A stretch of 64,000 nucleotides of DNA from the NCBI GenBank assembly GCA_018398575.1, contig JAGTXZ010000024.1:1054001-1118000 (forward strand), given 5' to 3'. The translations under genes and the position numbers were made by a program. The DNA is from Ampelomyces quisqualis (taxonomy: Eukaryota; Ascomycota; Dothideomycetes; Pleosporales; Phaeosphaeriaceae). Of the stretch, positions 22,236 through 34,427 are shown one piece after another; position 1 is the stretch's first letter, and each line of letters begins with the position of its first letter. The notes beneath the pieces were generated by a model, which saw nothing but the letters and a program-made list of their open reading frames with translations, had not been told where the DNA came from and ran no database searches.

Positions 22236-25200
22236 ATGGAGTCGCCAGGAGCGTACCCCGAGTCCCCGCTGGACCAGGACGATGTCGTGTATCCGTGCAA
22301 GGGGTGTGGAGAAGTAGAACGAGCCCTCCCGCCACAGCTCGCACTTGCTGACTGCAGTCCAGATTCTCGAAGAAGGAAAGGCATTCGAGCTTGGTACGCA
22401 TTTGTCGCTGAGACCCCCTCCCCCCCCCGTCCCTCGCGCCTTCCCTACCACGCAGCCCCCGTCGGATGCCACACTAACACCACCCACCAGCTGGCAACCG
22501 ATGGCACATCGACTGCTTCCGCTGCAACACCTGCGGCACCCTGCTCGACTCGGACGCAAACCTCCTGCTGCTCGGCGACGGCTCCCTGATCTGCAACAAC
22601 TGCACCTACAGCTGCAACCACTGCGGCAACAAGATCGAAGACCTGGCCATCTTGACTGGCGACCAAGCCTTTTGCGCCAATTGCTTCCGCTGCAGGAACT
22701 GCAAGCGCAAGATCGAGAACCTGCGCTATGCCCGCACGTCGCAGGGCATCTTCTGCATGTCCTGCCACGAGTCGCTGATGGCTCGCCGGCGCAAGAAGTC
22801 CAAAAAGCCTCCCCCAGGACCCGCCCCGAAGGTGGACAAATCGCTGCCTGCCTTGCCTTCCCGGGAGCCTTCCACGTTCACTCCTGACGTCGACACCCCG
22901 TCAGACATCTTCTCCGAGCCGCCCACCACAGACGTCTCGCCCCGGCCCTCACGTGCGAGGAGAGGCGACTCGTCCTCCAACTTAAGGCGCGACGTCTCCC
23001 CCGGCATGACTGAGCACTCGCGAAGAGGTAGGGACACGACGAACCAAGGAGTTCTGCTGTCAACCGCTAATCATCACTACCACGCAGACAACGCTACGCT
23101 CCCTGCAACAACATATGGCAAAGACAACACGCGCACCGATGCTCCTGATGCTATGGACCACGGCATAATGCTACCGTTCGCCCTCGATCCCAATACCGCA
23201 CCAGGCCCTTCGCCTCACAACCGACCCTTGAGCAAGTTTGCGGATCGGTCGTTGGGAGGCGGTCAAGCAGGAGCCAGTGAGACCAAAACCAACAGAGACT
23301 ATTTCAACAGACCGCCAGCCGACCACCGCGATACATTGAAGGAGAACGGCCCGGGATCAGCTTCTACAGAGAGAAGGCGACCAGCGAGTCCGCACATTGC
23401 ATACCAAGAAAAGGGGAGGCAACCTTCAGATAGCTTGGTCGAAACCTTGCGAAAGAGAACGGATGTCGCAGGGTCTCCTGTGCCTGATCGGTCGTGGGGT
23501 CAGCATGCTTCTCCTGCGCCAGCCGCCGCGGCAGAGCCTTTCAAGTTGCAGGACGTGCCAAAGAACAAGAAAGCTGAGGCAAAGCGCAAGGACTCAAATA
23601 CCAAAGACTCGCCCCAGCTGCAGCAGTCGCAGCATACCACCATGTCTGCGCGGCTGAGCCGACCCTTGATCGAGCCCGACTTCACCTCGTCACCACCAGG
23701 AGCGGGCCAAGATTCCCCTGACTCGTCGGATTCTTCCTTCAGCTCGCATTCTCGAACAGAGCGCCTGGTGGAGCGTCCAGCGCGGGGAGATTCCCTCGGC
23801 TCGACTGCTTTGAAGCCCGCTGCGTCCATCATCAGATCTGAAAAGCCTGGCGCCATGCCCACCACGTCGATGGCTGGCCATCCTGAGCGGACGTCTTCGA
23901 CCACTTCGGCAGCAAATCAGCTGAATGCCGGTCTGGGCATCGTAAATCCTGTAGACTCTGCACCAGAAAAACCTCTGTCCGACGTCCCTGTTCCGCCCGC
24001 ACGTTCGGCAGGTAGACCTCCACCACCTTCGGGTCAAATATTCACATCCCCCCGAGCTCCTCCACAGCTACCGCCACCTCAGTCCCATAGGAACAATGAG
24101 TCCATGAGTGCCCATAGTGAGGCTTCGCGGGATACATATGCGGCTCCCGGATTGCCTCGGTACAACCACCAAGGTGACTTTTCGATGGACGAAGACTTCG
24201 CTCGCTTGCTTGGTAGCCAAGCAGAGAAAGACGAGCGAGACGCCGGCGTTTTTCGGAGAGTCTCCAACGCCGTGTCTAAACACGGACGAAGCTTCAGCGA
24301 CCGGGGCTCCATCACTTCCAGGGGCCATAAGAAGTGGCCTACCAGTGGGTCGATTGAAATCAGTAGTCCAACAGTCGCCTCACCTGATACAAGAGAAGAA
24401 GGCGTCAACCTTCGCAATGAGTTGCGACGCGCCCAGCAGCGCATTGCTGAACTGGAAGCAGAGAAGAACGGTCTCCAAGAGTCTATGCACAGCGCAGCCG
24501 ACATAAAACAAGCCAATACCGTACTCAGGGAGAAGCGCAATACAATGGCTGTCCTGGACACACAGCGAGAAGTTGTCATTCGCGAGTTGGAGATTATGAC
24601 TGAACACCTCCAACACGCGAAGGACAGCAACGGCTCCATGCATCTAAGCCAGCTCAAGTCAGACATTATGAAAGACTTTACAAACTCCCTACATAAGCTT
24701 AAAGACCAGCTCTCAGGTCAGATCGAGCTTCTGATTTCGAAGAGGTCTGATCTAACCGATGAGATCTCGAATCTCATTCAGATGAAGGACAAAGGCTTCC
24801 AAGAGTACGAATCACTCACTGCGGCAAATGCAAAGCTCAGTGCCATGAACCGGGAAGTTGTGGAGAACATACAAAAGTCTCTGCAGAATAATAAAAAGGG
24901 TGCTCAGAGCCTTGATGCATCTGCCAATGGACTTGGAATCTACAACCCAGAACACAATGGAGGGAAGTCTGACCTTTCCGTAGATGTACACAGCCTGCCC
25001 CATGAGCAGTCCTTTGCAAATCTCCATGAACACGACGGGGAGGCCCAACTCGCTCAGCCGCAGGTCGTGAATATCAGAAAGACAGGAAAACCTACCAAGT
25101 TCTCGACCTGGAAGAAGGGTGGACAAGCAATCACCAAGAACGTCACCAAGGGCTTCAAAGGAGCCTTTGGATCTGAGCCCAGACAGGAAGAGTACAACAA

Positions 25201-26105
25201 CATCAAAGTCATCGGCACTCCATACGGCTCTGTGCACACACAGCCCGACCTGGCGTCCATGTCTAGCTCGATCAAGAGCAGAGAAGAGCAAGGAACGCCA
25301 AGAGCCTGGTTCAGCGGCAACAAACCACCTTCAAATTCTAGGCCATACCAGCAAGATCGCTTCAAGCCAACACAGCAAAACAACAGCAGTACCAATTTGT
25401 CTGCTGATCCCAGTACCGTTTTGTTCGGCTCAGACCTAACCGCTCGATGCGAGTTTGAGAGGCAGATGATTCCTAGGATCGTCACACGCTGTATTGAAGA
25501 AGTCGAGCTACGAGGTATGGATGTAGAAGGTGTCTACCGCAAGAGTGGTGGAACCTCGCAAGTCAACCAGGTTCGCAGTGGTTTTGAGGCCGATAACGAT
25601 CACGACATATCCGATCCAGACCTGGATATCCATGCAGTCACATCTGCAGTGAAGAATTACTTCCGCAGGCTGCCAGTGCCATTGATCACATTTGCCGTCT
25701 ACGACCAATTCCTCGAGGCTGGCCGTAAGTACTTCATCCCTTGGACAGCAATAAGTGTCTAATGTGATGGACAGAGCTCGAAGACCCCGAGGTACAATCC
25801 AAGGCCCTGCACGCTGCCGTCAACGAAATACCTAGGGCCCATCGTGACACTTTGCAATTCTTGGTCTTTCATCTTTCGCGTGTCATCCAGCACGCCAATG
25901 ACAATCTGGTGAGCTTTCTACCCCGGTTTTGGCTCGCGTTAGATTAACAGTTCCTCAGATGACACCTCTTAATCTTGCGGTTGTGTTCGCGCCGACCATT
26001 ATGCGGCCGATGGACATCCAACGGGAACTCACCGATGTCCAGGCACAACGCATTGCTGTTCAGGCTTTGCTGGAGAATTACAAGACCGTCTTCGGCGAGG
26101 ACTGA
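22236..26105 (+). CDS. LIM-domain RhoGAP (Rga-type), 1207 aa
   Basis: There are five exons: 22236-22313, 22363-22393 (31 nt), 22491-25724, 25775-25908 and 25959-26105, giving 1207 residues. The N-terminus has two LIM zinc-binding units: CKGCGE...HIDCFRCNTCG, then CNHCGNKI...CANCFRCRNCKRKI ending CMSCHESL. The first is interrupted by two introns. Residues of about 145-610 are Ser/Pro-rich and disordered. A coiled coil follows (RNELRRAQQRIAELEAEKNG and onward, about 610-760). The C-terminal RhoGAP domain starts near FGSDLTARCEFE. It has the arginine finger in GVYRKSGG and later the MTPLNLAVVFAPTIMRP motif. LIM-RhoGAPs such as yeast Rga1 and Rga2 switch off Cdc42 or Rho GTPases at polarity sites and septa. 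Which GTPase is the substrate is not shown. Confidence 0.92.
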
Positions 26106-26893
26106 GAGAAAGAAGCTGTTGTTGGATATTTCCTCACTCTTTGGATCGCTAATCGACGTCGTCCTGCGCCGGCACTCCACGGTCTCATTCCGCCGTCCGA
26201 CTAGTCCGCCACCCACGGCATGTTGTATCTTCTTTCCTCCAGCCTGATGCAGTTGAAGCGTCGGTTTTCGTCAGCTTGTTTCTGAATTTGAATCTTGGTG
26301 GTCGCAGCGACACAACAATTTGGACTTCCATCCCAGGGGAGTGCGTATCGGATTTACAGGCCTCGTTGCTTACTGGCATCGTTGAGAAGCTGTTCCACGC
26401 AGGCCCAACTCGGGTGGTTGTTACTCTACTAAAGGCACGCGACTTGTGGAGTATGTTGGCTATGTACTTTGTTCTTGTATCATACAGCTTGGACACAGCA
26501 TGGAGGTGCGCACAGATTGTGGTAGGCGGCTACAGAAGCGGCGTGGGACCTGGTATTATACCCCTCTGGAGCAGCTAGCGCGCATCATTATGGGGGAAGC
26601 AATGGTTGAAAACGCCTGCAGCTCATGAGCACCGCATGTGTCTCACGGGCAATGTTCCATTGTTCGCTATTACGCTTGAATTGCACGTGCCGAAACGGAA
26701 TGTGAAGTTGAAATTGGGCACGCACGGCAGAGTCGTAAGTGCTATGAAAGTCGCGAGTATGCTTGCCTAGTCGAGCTGGACTTGCGCGCGACACGCCCCG
26801 TCCACATCAACGCTTCGCCTCGCTTTGGAACTACCATATCAAATTGCCCGACTGTCGCCAGAACATGAGAACGACCATCTACCTAAGAGCAAC
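26106..26893. other. Intergenic: RhoGAP 3' region and kinase promoter
   Basis: These 788 bp lie between two tandem plus-strand genes. I see no coding, repeat or RNA signal in them. Confidence 0.5.
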
Positions 26894-28412
26894 ATGGCGC
26901 AGGTTCAGCGCCCGCTGATTATCCAATCGCAAATCATACGATTGTGCTGCCCGCGCACGACTCGGCGGACAAGTGACAGCGCGTTGGCGAGATTGCAGAA
27001 CCGCAGGCTTCACACAGAAACGGTCACAGACAACGACATCTCGCGACTGGCGAGTCTGCCGTTACACCCGTTGACTCTGGCCGATCTTGTCAAGTATGGC
27101 TCTCGCACTGCCACAGCGATCGCAGGCTAACCATGGTCGCGTGCTCAGACACGGACGACCACCCCTCACAACACAGCAACTGCTCACCTCGGCAAACTTC
27201 ACGCTCTCCATCCTGCCTGCCAGACTTGCGCACCGCATCCAATCGCTTCGAAACCTGCCCTTCATCGTCGTCTCCAACCCCCACGTGTCCAAGATACACT
27301 CCAACTACATCCACAGCCTCTCGACGTTGCTGCCATGGGCTGAACACGAGATCAAGACGCTCGACGAAGAGGTCAGATTCACAGAAGTCATGGCTGACCT
27401 GGTGCAAACACACGCAAACACCATCAGCATCCTTGCGCGAGGCTTCCTGGAAGCAAGGAAATACATCCAGCCCAAGCATGTCACGCGCTTCCTGGACGAG
27501 CATTTGCGGGCACGCATAGGCACGCGCTTGATCGCTGAGCAGCATCTGTCGCTGCACTTCTCGAGCCAGCCGCACAGCGAGATGATGCACGAGTCGGACG
27601 ACGCTCCGGGCTTTATCGGCGTCATCGACACGAAGCTGAAGCCTGCAATGATCGTCGAGCATTGCGCCAACACCGTGGGCGAGATCTGCGAGCTCAAGTA
27701 CGGTGTCCGGCCTACAGTTGTAGTCAATGGCGAACCAGGATACACGTTCGCGCACGTGCCTGTCCACCTTGAATACATCATCACCGAGCTGCTGAAGAAT
27801 GCCTTCCGCGCAACTGTCGAGAGCGGCATGCAGCGAGAGCCCATCGAGGTGACCATCGCGCCGCTACCAGAGCTGACACCCGAGCATTTCGGAAACAACA
27901 ATCCGGACAACCCCAGCAAGGAGCGCCTCGAGAACGTTGACCAGGGCAATGCAGATGTAGCATCACATACATTTACTGACGTACACGGCGGCACATCTCC
28001 CGCGACGGCCTCAAACATCCTCCCTCTCAAACACTCCACGCCCGGCGTCACGATCCGCATTCGTGACCGCGGCGGCGGCATCTCGCCCGAAAATCTCGGT
28101 CACATCTGGGATTACAGCTTTACCACGTTCAACGACGACCAAGCCTCTTCTACACTGTCAGGCTCGAACAGTTCACATACCGGCATGGACGCTTTGAACG
28201 CCATGTCCGGGCCTGGGGGTGACGGGGCACACAGTCTTGCAGGCCTTGGGTATGGCCTTCCACTCGGCCGGGCCTATGCAGAGTACTTTGGTGGAGGCAT
28301 CGCCGTACAGAGCTTATGGGGCTGGGGCACGGATGTATATCTGAGCTTGAGGGGAGTGGGAAAGGTAGATGGAGAGCAGATATCACAACTGCATGGCCAG
28401 AGGAGGAAATAG
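26894..28412 (+). CDS. Mitochondrial PDK/BCKDK-family protein kinase, 487 aa
   Basis: Two exons, 26894-27093 and 27149-28412, give 487 residues. The first 45 residues have Arg, few acids and LQNRRLHTET, consistent with a mitochondrial presequence. The N-terminal four-helix regulatory domain covers about 60-240 (HGRPPL, LPARLAHRIQSLRNLPFIV, LHFSSQPHSE). The GHKL ATPase domain follows, with N-box ELLKNAFRATVE near 279-290, G1 box IRDRGGGI near 371-378, and G2 box GLGYGLPLGRAYAEYFGGG near 432-450. These kinases phosphorylate the E1-alpha subunit of pyruvate or branched-chain 2-oxoacid dehydrogenase and shut the complex down. Sequence alone does not separate Pkp1-like, Pkp2-like and BCKDK members; the length is near yeast Pkp2 (491). 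An insert of about 40 residues rich in Asn, Ser and Thr lies between N and G1 boxes. The gene converges on the small inhibitor gene. Confidence 0.92.
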
Positions 28413-28540
28413 ACAAGTCGGAATCATAACGATTAGAAGCCGTTCAGTTCACCGTGTCTAGCATTCCGTCCGTGCCGTTATCGTTGCCAGGCTATCATGC
28501 TACACCTTGTCATGACTCAAAGTCGGTTTCGAACAAGACT

Positions 28541-28861
28541 CTATTGCGTCGTGACCTCGCCGTCAGCCTCGACGGTGATCTTGTCGTTTGACTTGAGCAC
28601 AGAAACGGCGTCGTCGGGGATCTTGGCACTGCGTCTTGTTAGGACACGCTCGGGTGCATGGCGGCGGGGTGAGGGGGCATACGTGAAGCCCTTGATCAGG
28701 GAGAACTCGCTGACGATCTCGCCGCCCTGATCCTTGACATGCTGCTTCGCCTTCTCGAGCTCATCGGCCGAAGCGTCCTTTGCGAGGGTGACCTGAGAGG
28801 GTAAGCACCACACATGATGAGTAAGGGACATGGGAAGAAGCTATACGTTGAATTGAGGCAT
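28541..28861 (-). CDS. Small I9-domain protease inhibitor (PBI2-like), 70 aa
   Basis: There are three exons: 28861-28847 (15 nt), 28792-28683 and 28628-28541, encoding 70 residues. The first exon encodes only MPQFN. The body reads VTLAKDASADELEKAKQHV, then GGEIVSEFSLIKGFT, then AKIPDDAVSVLKSNDKITVE, close to yeast Pbi2 (75 residues) and to subtilisin propeptides of the I9 fold. Pbi2 inhibits vacuolar proteinase B and takes part in vacuole fusion together with thioredoxin. There is no signal peptide, so the protein is probably cytosolic. The gene is convergent with the kinase gene (128 bp apart) and divergent from BMS1 (319 bp). All three junctions preserve the frame and remove stop codons, which supports the model despite its small size. 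Confidence 0.88.
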
Positions 28862-29180
28862 GTTGCTGTTTGTGTTTGTGAATCCAGTTGTTGGAGATGT
28901 ATAGTTGAGCACAGACGTGGATGGATCGAGGTGTTTATATACTTGGGCGGGCTATGTGCAACTAAGATACCCTGTATGCCTCCACTAGAGCCTTGGACAT
29001 GCGTGTTCCAACGATGACGTGCGTGTTGCAGCCCAGCCGCGACTTGACGTTATCGATAACAGATCCCTGCAGGTCCACTAGCGCGACAAGCTAGCGTTGG
29101 AAATTTGGAACTTTGGAACTTGGCCCTGCCATTCACTCTTTCACGCTCGGTTCAGTGCGCAGAGGCGGAGACTTGCCGAT
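28862..29180. promoter_or_regulatory. Shared upstream region of the I9 inhibitor and BMS1
   Basis: These 319 bp lie between divergent start codons and must hold both promoters. No specific site is recognised. Confidence 0.4.
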
Positions 29181-32100
29181 ATGGCGGATCAGGGAAATCG
29201 TCCGCACAGGACGACGAAGCCGAAGAAGGCGCATTCTGGAGGACCGAATCCAAAGGCTTTTGCATATGCGACGCCTGGACGATTGCAGAAAACTGCTGCG
29301 CGCTCTCACGATGTCCGTAGGCAGACCATGGCATCTAAGCTGAACTAACGGAAACAGGTCAAAGAAAAGCGCCTCCACGTCCCCCTCGTCGACCGCCTTC
29401 CCGAAGAAGCACCACCCATCATTGTCGGCGTCGTTGGCCCTCCCGGCGTGGGCAAGACCACACTCATCAAATCGCTGATCCGCCGCTACGCGAAACAAAC
29501 CCTCTCGACGCCGACCGGGCCGCTCACAGTCGTCACCTCGAAGCGCCGCCGCCTCACCTTTATGGAATGTCCCGCCGACTCGCTCGCCAGCATGATCGAT
29601 ATCGCGAAAGTAGTCGACATCGTGCTGCTCATGATTGACGGCAACTATGGCTTTGAGATGGAAACGATGGAATTCTTGAACGTCCTGAGCGCGACCGGTA
29701 TGCCGGGAAATGTCTTTGGCATCCTGACGCATTTGGATTTGTTCAGGAAGCAGGAGGCGCTCAAGTTGCAGAAAAAGAGGCTGAAGCACAGGTTCTGGAG
29801 CGAGTTGTACCAGGGCGCAAAGCTTTTCTATTTGTCGGGTGTGGTCAACGGACGGTACCCGGACAGAGAGATTATGAACTTGAGCAGGTTCTTGAGCGTG
29901 ATGAAGAATCCTAGACCGCTGGTTTGGAGAAACAGTCACCCGTATTGCTTGGCGGATCGCATGCTGGATATCACGCCTCCAACGGACATGGAGCAGGATC
30001 CAAAATGCGATCGCACAGTCGCGCTGTACGGGTACCTTCGCGGCACAAACTTCCCAGCTGGTGGTTCGAGAGTACACATACCGGGTGTGGGCGATTTGAC
30101 TGTCACATTGACTGAAGCGCTGCCCGACCCGTGTCCGACACCGTTTGCGGAGAAGCAAGGCGAGAAGATGACGGGAAAGAAAAAGCGGACGAGACTGGGC
30201 GAAAAACAGAAGATTCTCTACGCGCCCATGTCGGACGTTGGCGGTGTACTGGTCGACAAGGACGCTGTGTACATCGATGTCAAGACTTCGACGTTCGACC
30301 CGGATGTGGACTACGCGGAGCGAGGTCTAGGCGAGCAGATGATGGTCACTCTCCAAGGTGGGCGAAAACTACTCGGTGAAGATGATCGAGGTTTCAGGCT
30401 TTTCAGTGGTGGAGGCTTGGTCAACAAGATCGAGGACGATGTCGTGGAGGACACTGGACGAAGATCGCAGCGAACCGCAAGGGCAGCAGAAGCCGAAGAA
30501 GTTGACGATGCAGATCTTGCTGAGATCGACAGCGATGATGAAGAGCTGCAGCAAGAGGGGAGTGACGCGGATGAAGATGAAGATGATCATGGATTTCTCG
30601 ATACCAACGGCGCCACCAATGGCAAGCCCAAGTTCGGGCGCAAAGAGTCGGATCGGAATGGTGATGCGGCTGAAGAAGTTGCATTCGCAGACAGTGACTC
30701 TGATCTTGGTTCATTATCAGGAGAAGAGCCTGATTTGGACGACCTAGGACATGGCGATTCTGAGTCAGACCAAGAAGACGACGACGATGAAGGTGCTTTG
30801 CGGTGGAAAGAAAATCTACGTGAGAACGCTGCAAAACTACATGGACAAAAACGAGCGTATCGCATCGCGGATCTTGCGAAAATGATGTACAATATGGACC
30901 TCGCCCCTACAGACATTATCAAGAAATGGACGGGTGCCCAGGACGACGAAGACATCGAGGCAGACGATGACGAGGACGATGGTTTCTTTAAGAAGTCAAA
31001 GACCGAGGACTCTGCCAGTGCTGAAGACCGATACATTCCCAGATTTGACTATACAGAGCTGGCGGAAAGATGGGAAGATGAAGACAACATCGAGGCTCTT
31101 CGCCGTCGATTCGCTTCTGGCCATATGAATGGCAAAGGAGGCAATGACGAGGACGAGAACGGCGACGACTTCGAAGGCTTTGACGAAGATGACGAAGGTG
31201 ACGGCGAATTCGAGGACCTCGAAACTGGCGAAAAGGTTGGCGGTGAAGAGCCCAAGTCGGATGTGGACGAAGCAGCAAAGACGATCGAAGAGGAGCGTGA
31301 GCGAAATGCCAAACGGAAAGAAGAGCTCAAGCTTCGATTCGAAGAAGAAGATCGCGAAGGCTTCATGAATGACAAGGCTGATGATCGGAAAGAGGGTGGC
31401 GAAGAGGAAGAATTTGGTGAGGACGATTGGTATGATGCACAAAAAGCAATGATCCAGAAACAACTCGACATCAATCGCGCCGAATTCGACCAACTAGACG
31501 AACTCTCGCGCGTTCGAGTAGAAGGGCACAAAGCTGGATCATACGTCCGCATTGTCCTCGAAAGCGTGCCTTATGAGTTTTCGGCGCACTTCAACCCTCG
31601 ATTTCCCATTCTGATTGGTGGTCTTACACCGACAGAAGAGCGATTCGGTTTCGTCCAAATTCGTATCAAGCGTCACAGGTGGCACAAGAAGATTCTCAAG
31701 ACCAATGATCCCCTCATTTTCTCCCTTGGTTGGCGTCGCTTCCAGACGACCCCGATCTACAGCATATCTGACTCGCGGACGCGGAATCGCATGCTCAAGT
31801 ATACCCCCGAGCATATGCATTGCTTTGGCACGTTCTATGGTCCGCTCATAGCACCTAACACGGGGTTCGTTTGTGTCAACAGTCTGAGCAACAAAACCCC
31901 TGGCTTCCGAATCAGCGCAACAGGCGTGGTGCTGAATGTTGACGAGTCCACTGAGATTGTCAAGAAGCTCAAACTCACCGGCCACCCCTACAAGATTTTC
32001 AAGAATACCGCCTTTATCAAAGACATGTTCAAGTCGTCGCTCGAAATCGCAAAATTCGAAGGCGCCTCGATCCGCACCGTCTCCGGCGTCCGCGGCCAAA

Positions 32101-32771
32101 TCAAACGCGCTTTATCCAAACCCGAAGGCAATTTCCGCGCCACCTTCGAAGACAAGATCCTCATGTCCGACATTGTCTTTCTCCGCGCATGGTACCCTAT
32201 CAAGCCCCGCCGGTTCTACAACACTGTGACCAACCTCCTCGCTCCTCCCTCCGCCGAGGAGAAGGAAGCCGGGGAATCTACCGGCTGGACCGGGATGCGT
32301 CTAACAGGCCAAGTCCGCCACGCTCTGTCCATCCCCACCCCCAGCGAAAAGAACTCTGCATACCGCCCAATCGACCGCCCAACACGCGTCTTCAACCCCC
32401 TGCGCATACCCCGCAAACTCGCCGCCGACCTGCCCTTCAAATCCCAAGTCGCTGCAATGAAACCTCAAACGAAGCAGACATACCTGCAGAAACGCGCGGT
32501 AGTGCTGGGCGGCGAGGAGAAGAAGGCAAGGAGACTGATGGATCAGGTCATTACGATCAGGAACGATAAAGTAGAGAAGAGGCGCAAGAAGCAGGATGAG
32601 AGGAAGGATGGGTACCGGGCGAAGGTCAAGGAGAATGAGGAGAAGAGGGGCGAGAGGGAGAAGAGGGAGAAACAAGAATATTGGGAAAGAGAGGGGAAGA
32701 AGAGGAGGTTCCAGGGGGATGGAGAAGGAGGGGGTAGAGGTGGAGGTGGTGGTGGGAAGAGAAGAAGGTAG
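29181..32771 (+). CDS. bms1: Ribosome biogenesis GTPase Bms1, 1181 aa
   Basis: Two exons, 29181-29312 and 29358-32771, give 1181 residues, almost equal to yeast Bms1 (1183). Bms1 is a nucleolar GTPase of the small-subunit processome that works with Rcl1 in 18S rRNA maturation. The N-terminus has AFAYATPGRLQKTAARSHD, then VKEKRLHVPLVDR and the P-loop GPPGVGKTT at about 71-79. A G-domain follows, with THLDLF as the specificity region. Residues of about 400-750 are very acidic with Asp/Glu runs, as in other Bms1 proteins. The C-terminal BMS1/TSR1 domain includes GSYVRIVLESVPYEF, GWRRFQTTPIYS and FLRAWYPIKPRRFYN. The last 60 residues are a basic, Gly/Arg-rich tail. The intron is only 45 nt and its donor, GTCCGT, is weak, but the frame and the family sequence require it. 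Confidence 0.96.
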
Positions 32772-34427
32772 ATTTCAGCTGAGAATGTGTGAGAGATGGA
32801 TAGACAGCATATGCTGTATATGCTTTTGCGCAGGTGAATGTCGCTGATACCAAATAATTGTATTCTACATACGAAGTACCTCAGGCCCCATGCATCTTCT
32901 CTGTCAATGGAGTTGCATCATCCTATAGGCTCTATGCACACTTCAACCACATGTCCCTACCAGCAGCATCCTTCAATTCGTCGCGAGCATACGCGCACCA
33001 CACCATCATCGCAGCCAGGGCGCAGCCACATCCATACCCGGGCAACAATATCCACCAGTACCGTAACTTCTTCAGCTCGGACCCAACAATCCTATGTACT
33101 TCTCCAACCTGCACGCGGCACCCATCTAGCCAAACCCCAAAGACATTGTAGTAATCAACATAGTCATGTATGTCCATGGCAACGTTGCGCCAGTGGATCG
33201 ATCTATTGGAGAGGGTTATATAGTGCTTTACAGACTATGTGGTGCGTCCAGGAAGTGAGAAAGCTAGTTGTGCGCAATCATGTCTGTTGCGCTCAAGGTT
33301 GTGCCGACGGGTTCAAGTGGGTTGGAAAAACTACTTGCTTTGCGAGGCGCTGCCCGTTCCCACATACGATGTGGAGTATAGGTCAGCTGCATGTTTTTTA
33401 GTCAAGGGGCTTGGGCTTATGTCGGGGTTTGCGTTCGCTTGGGTTTGCTGTGCGGAGTGCGGAGTAGTCATCGACGGATATGGTTCTACGCGTTAGAGAC
33501 GCGCGAGGGGGAAGGTGAAGGCCGTGCGGTGGTTTGGGCGACGTGGTTTAGGTGGGATTGTCATACCTTCTCGTGACCTGTGGGGCCAAAGGAAGTAATT
33601 ACGGAGTATGTGAAGCGGTTTCGAGACGGGCCGTTGACCAGTCTATGTACTGTCACCTGTGGGATCAGGCGTAGGCACGGAGTACTGTGTACAGTCGTGT
33701 GGGTGGGTCACGGGGTCTGTGTGCGCGGATCTCATCAAATGGCTTCGGGAAGAGAGACGCGGGCTATGCTATTGGTTACAAGGCCTGCACAATCCATGCC
33801 TCCATACCTGCCAGTCTATCAAGTCACATTGTTCTCCACCTTCATTATTTGTGCCTGATCCCACACTAAATAAGATCGTGATGCGCAATATGTCATCATG
33901 TTCGTGATGTGCCCGTATGCCCCGAGCTCAAAGACCACAGTGGCTTCGCTGGAGATCTGGCTGGCCGAGAGACTGCAGGGTGGTTTGCGTAATGCTTCAC
34001 CCTTGGCGACGTTTCGTCCAATGTTTTTCGTACATTCCATGCAGCGCGTTGACTAGGTATGGCTGGCGAGCAAACGCTGCGCGCCAAACATCGCGCCACC
34101 CACGCTTCGCCCTCTGTCGGTGAAATTGATTGATGCCTCAGTCCAGATGCATGATAGGTTCTGGAGAAATCCAGATCTGCAGGCGCCAAAAGCATCCGCG
34201 CTAGCGTCTCATGTTAGCAAATTGCCTTGCGGTGTGGCTATTCCCGTTTCAGCACCGACTTCGAGACACAAGGCCTGCCTCCCTTTATTCTCCCCTTTGC
34301 AACGTATTTGGCTCCGACCGGTTCTGCGTCCGACACCCACCTACACGCTTTTGGCTGCGCCGTATCGAATCCGGCTGCAGATCTGGTCGCCATCATCAAA
34401 ACCTATTAGCATTGTATCAATCGCGCG
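32772..34427. other. Gene-poor region between BMS1 and TVP38
   Basis: About 1.7 kb with several short open frames on both strands, none with convincing protein composition. It contains a TACGGAGTA at 33600-33608 and near-copies at about 33440 and 33676. I see no transposon or RNA gene. Confidence 0.5.

Noticed and set aside
29133..30158. 341-codon minus-strand frame opposite BMS1
   Set aside because: It is antisense to the P-loop GTPase domain; composition is unlike a real protein.
32838..33401. 187-codon plus-strand frame after BMS1
   Set aside because: Random-looking composition rich in His, Ser and Cys, with no family resemblance or splice context.
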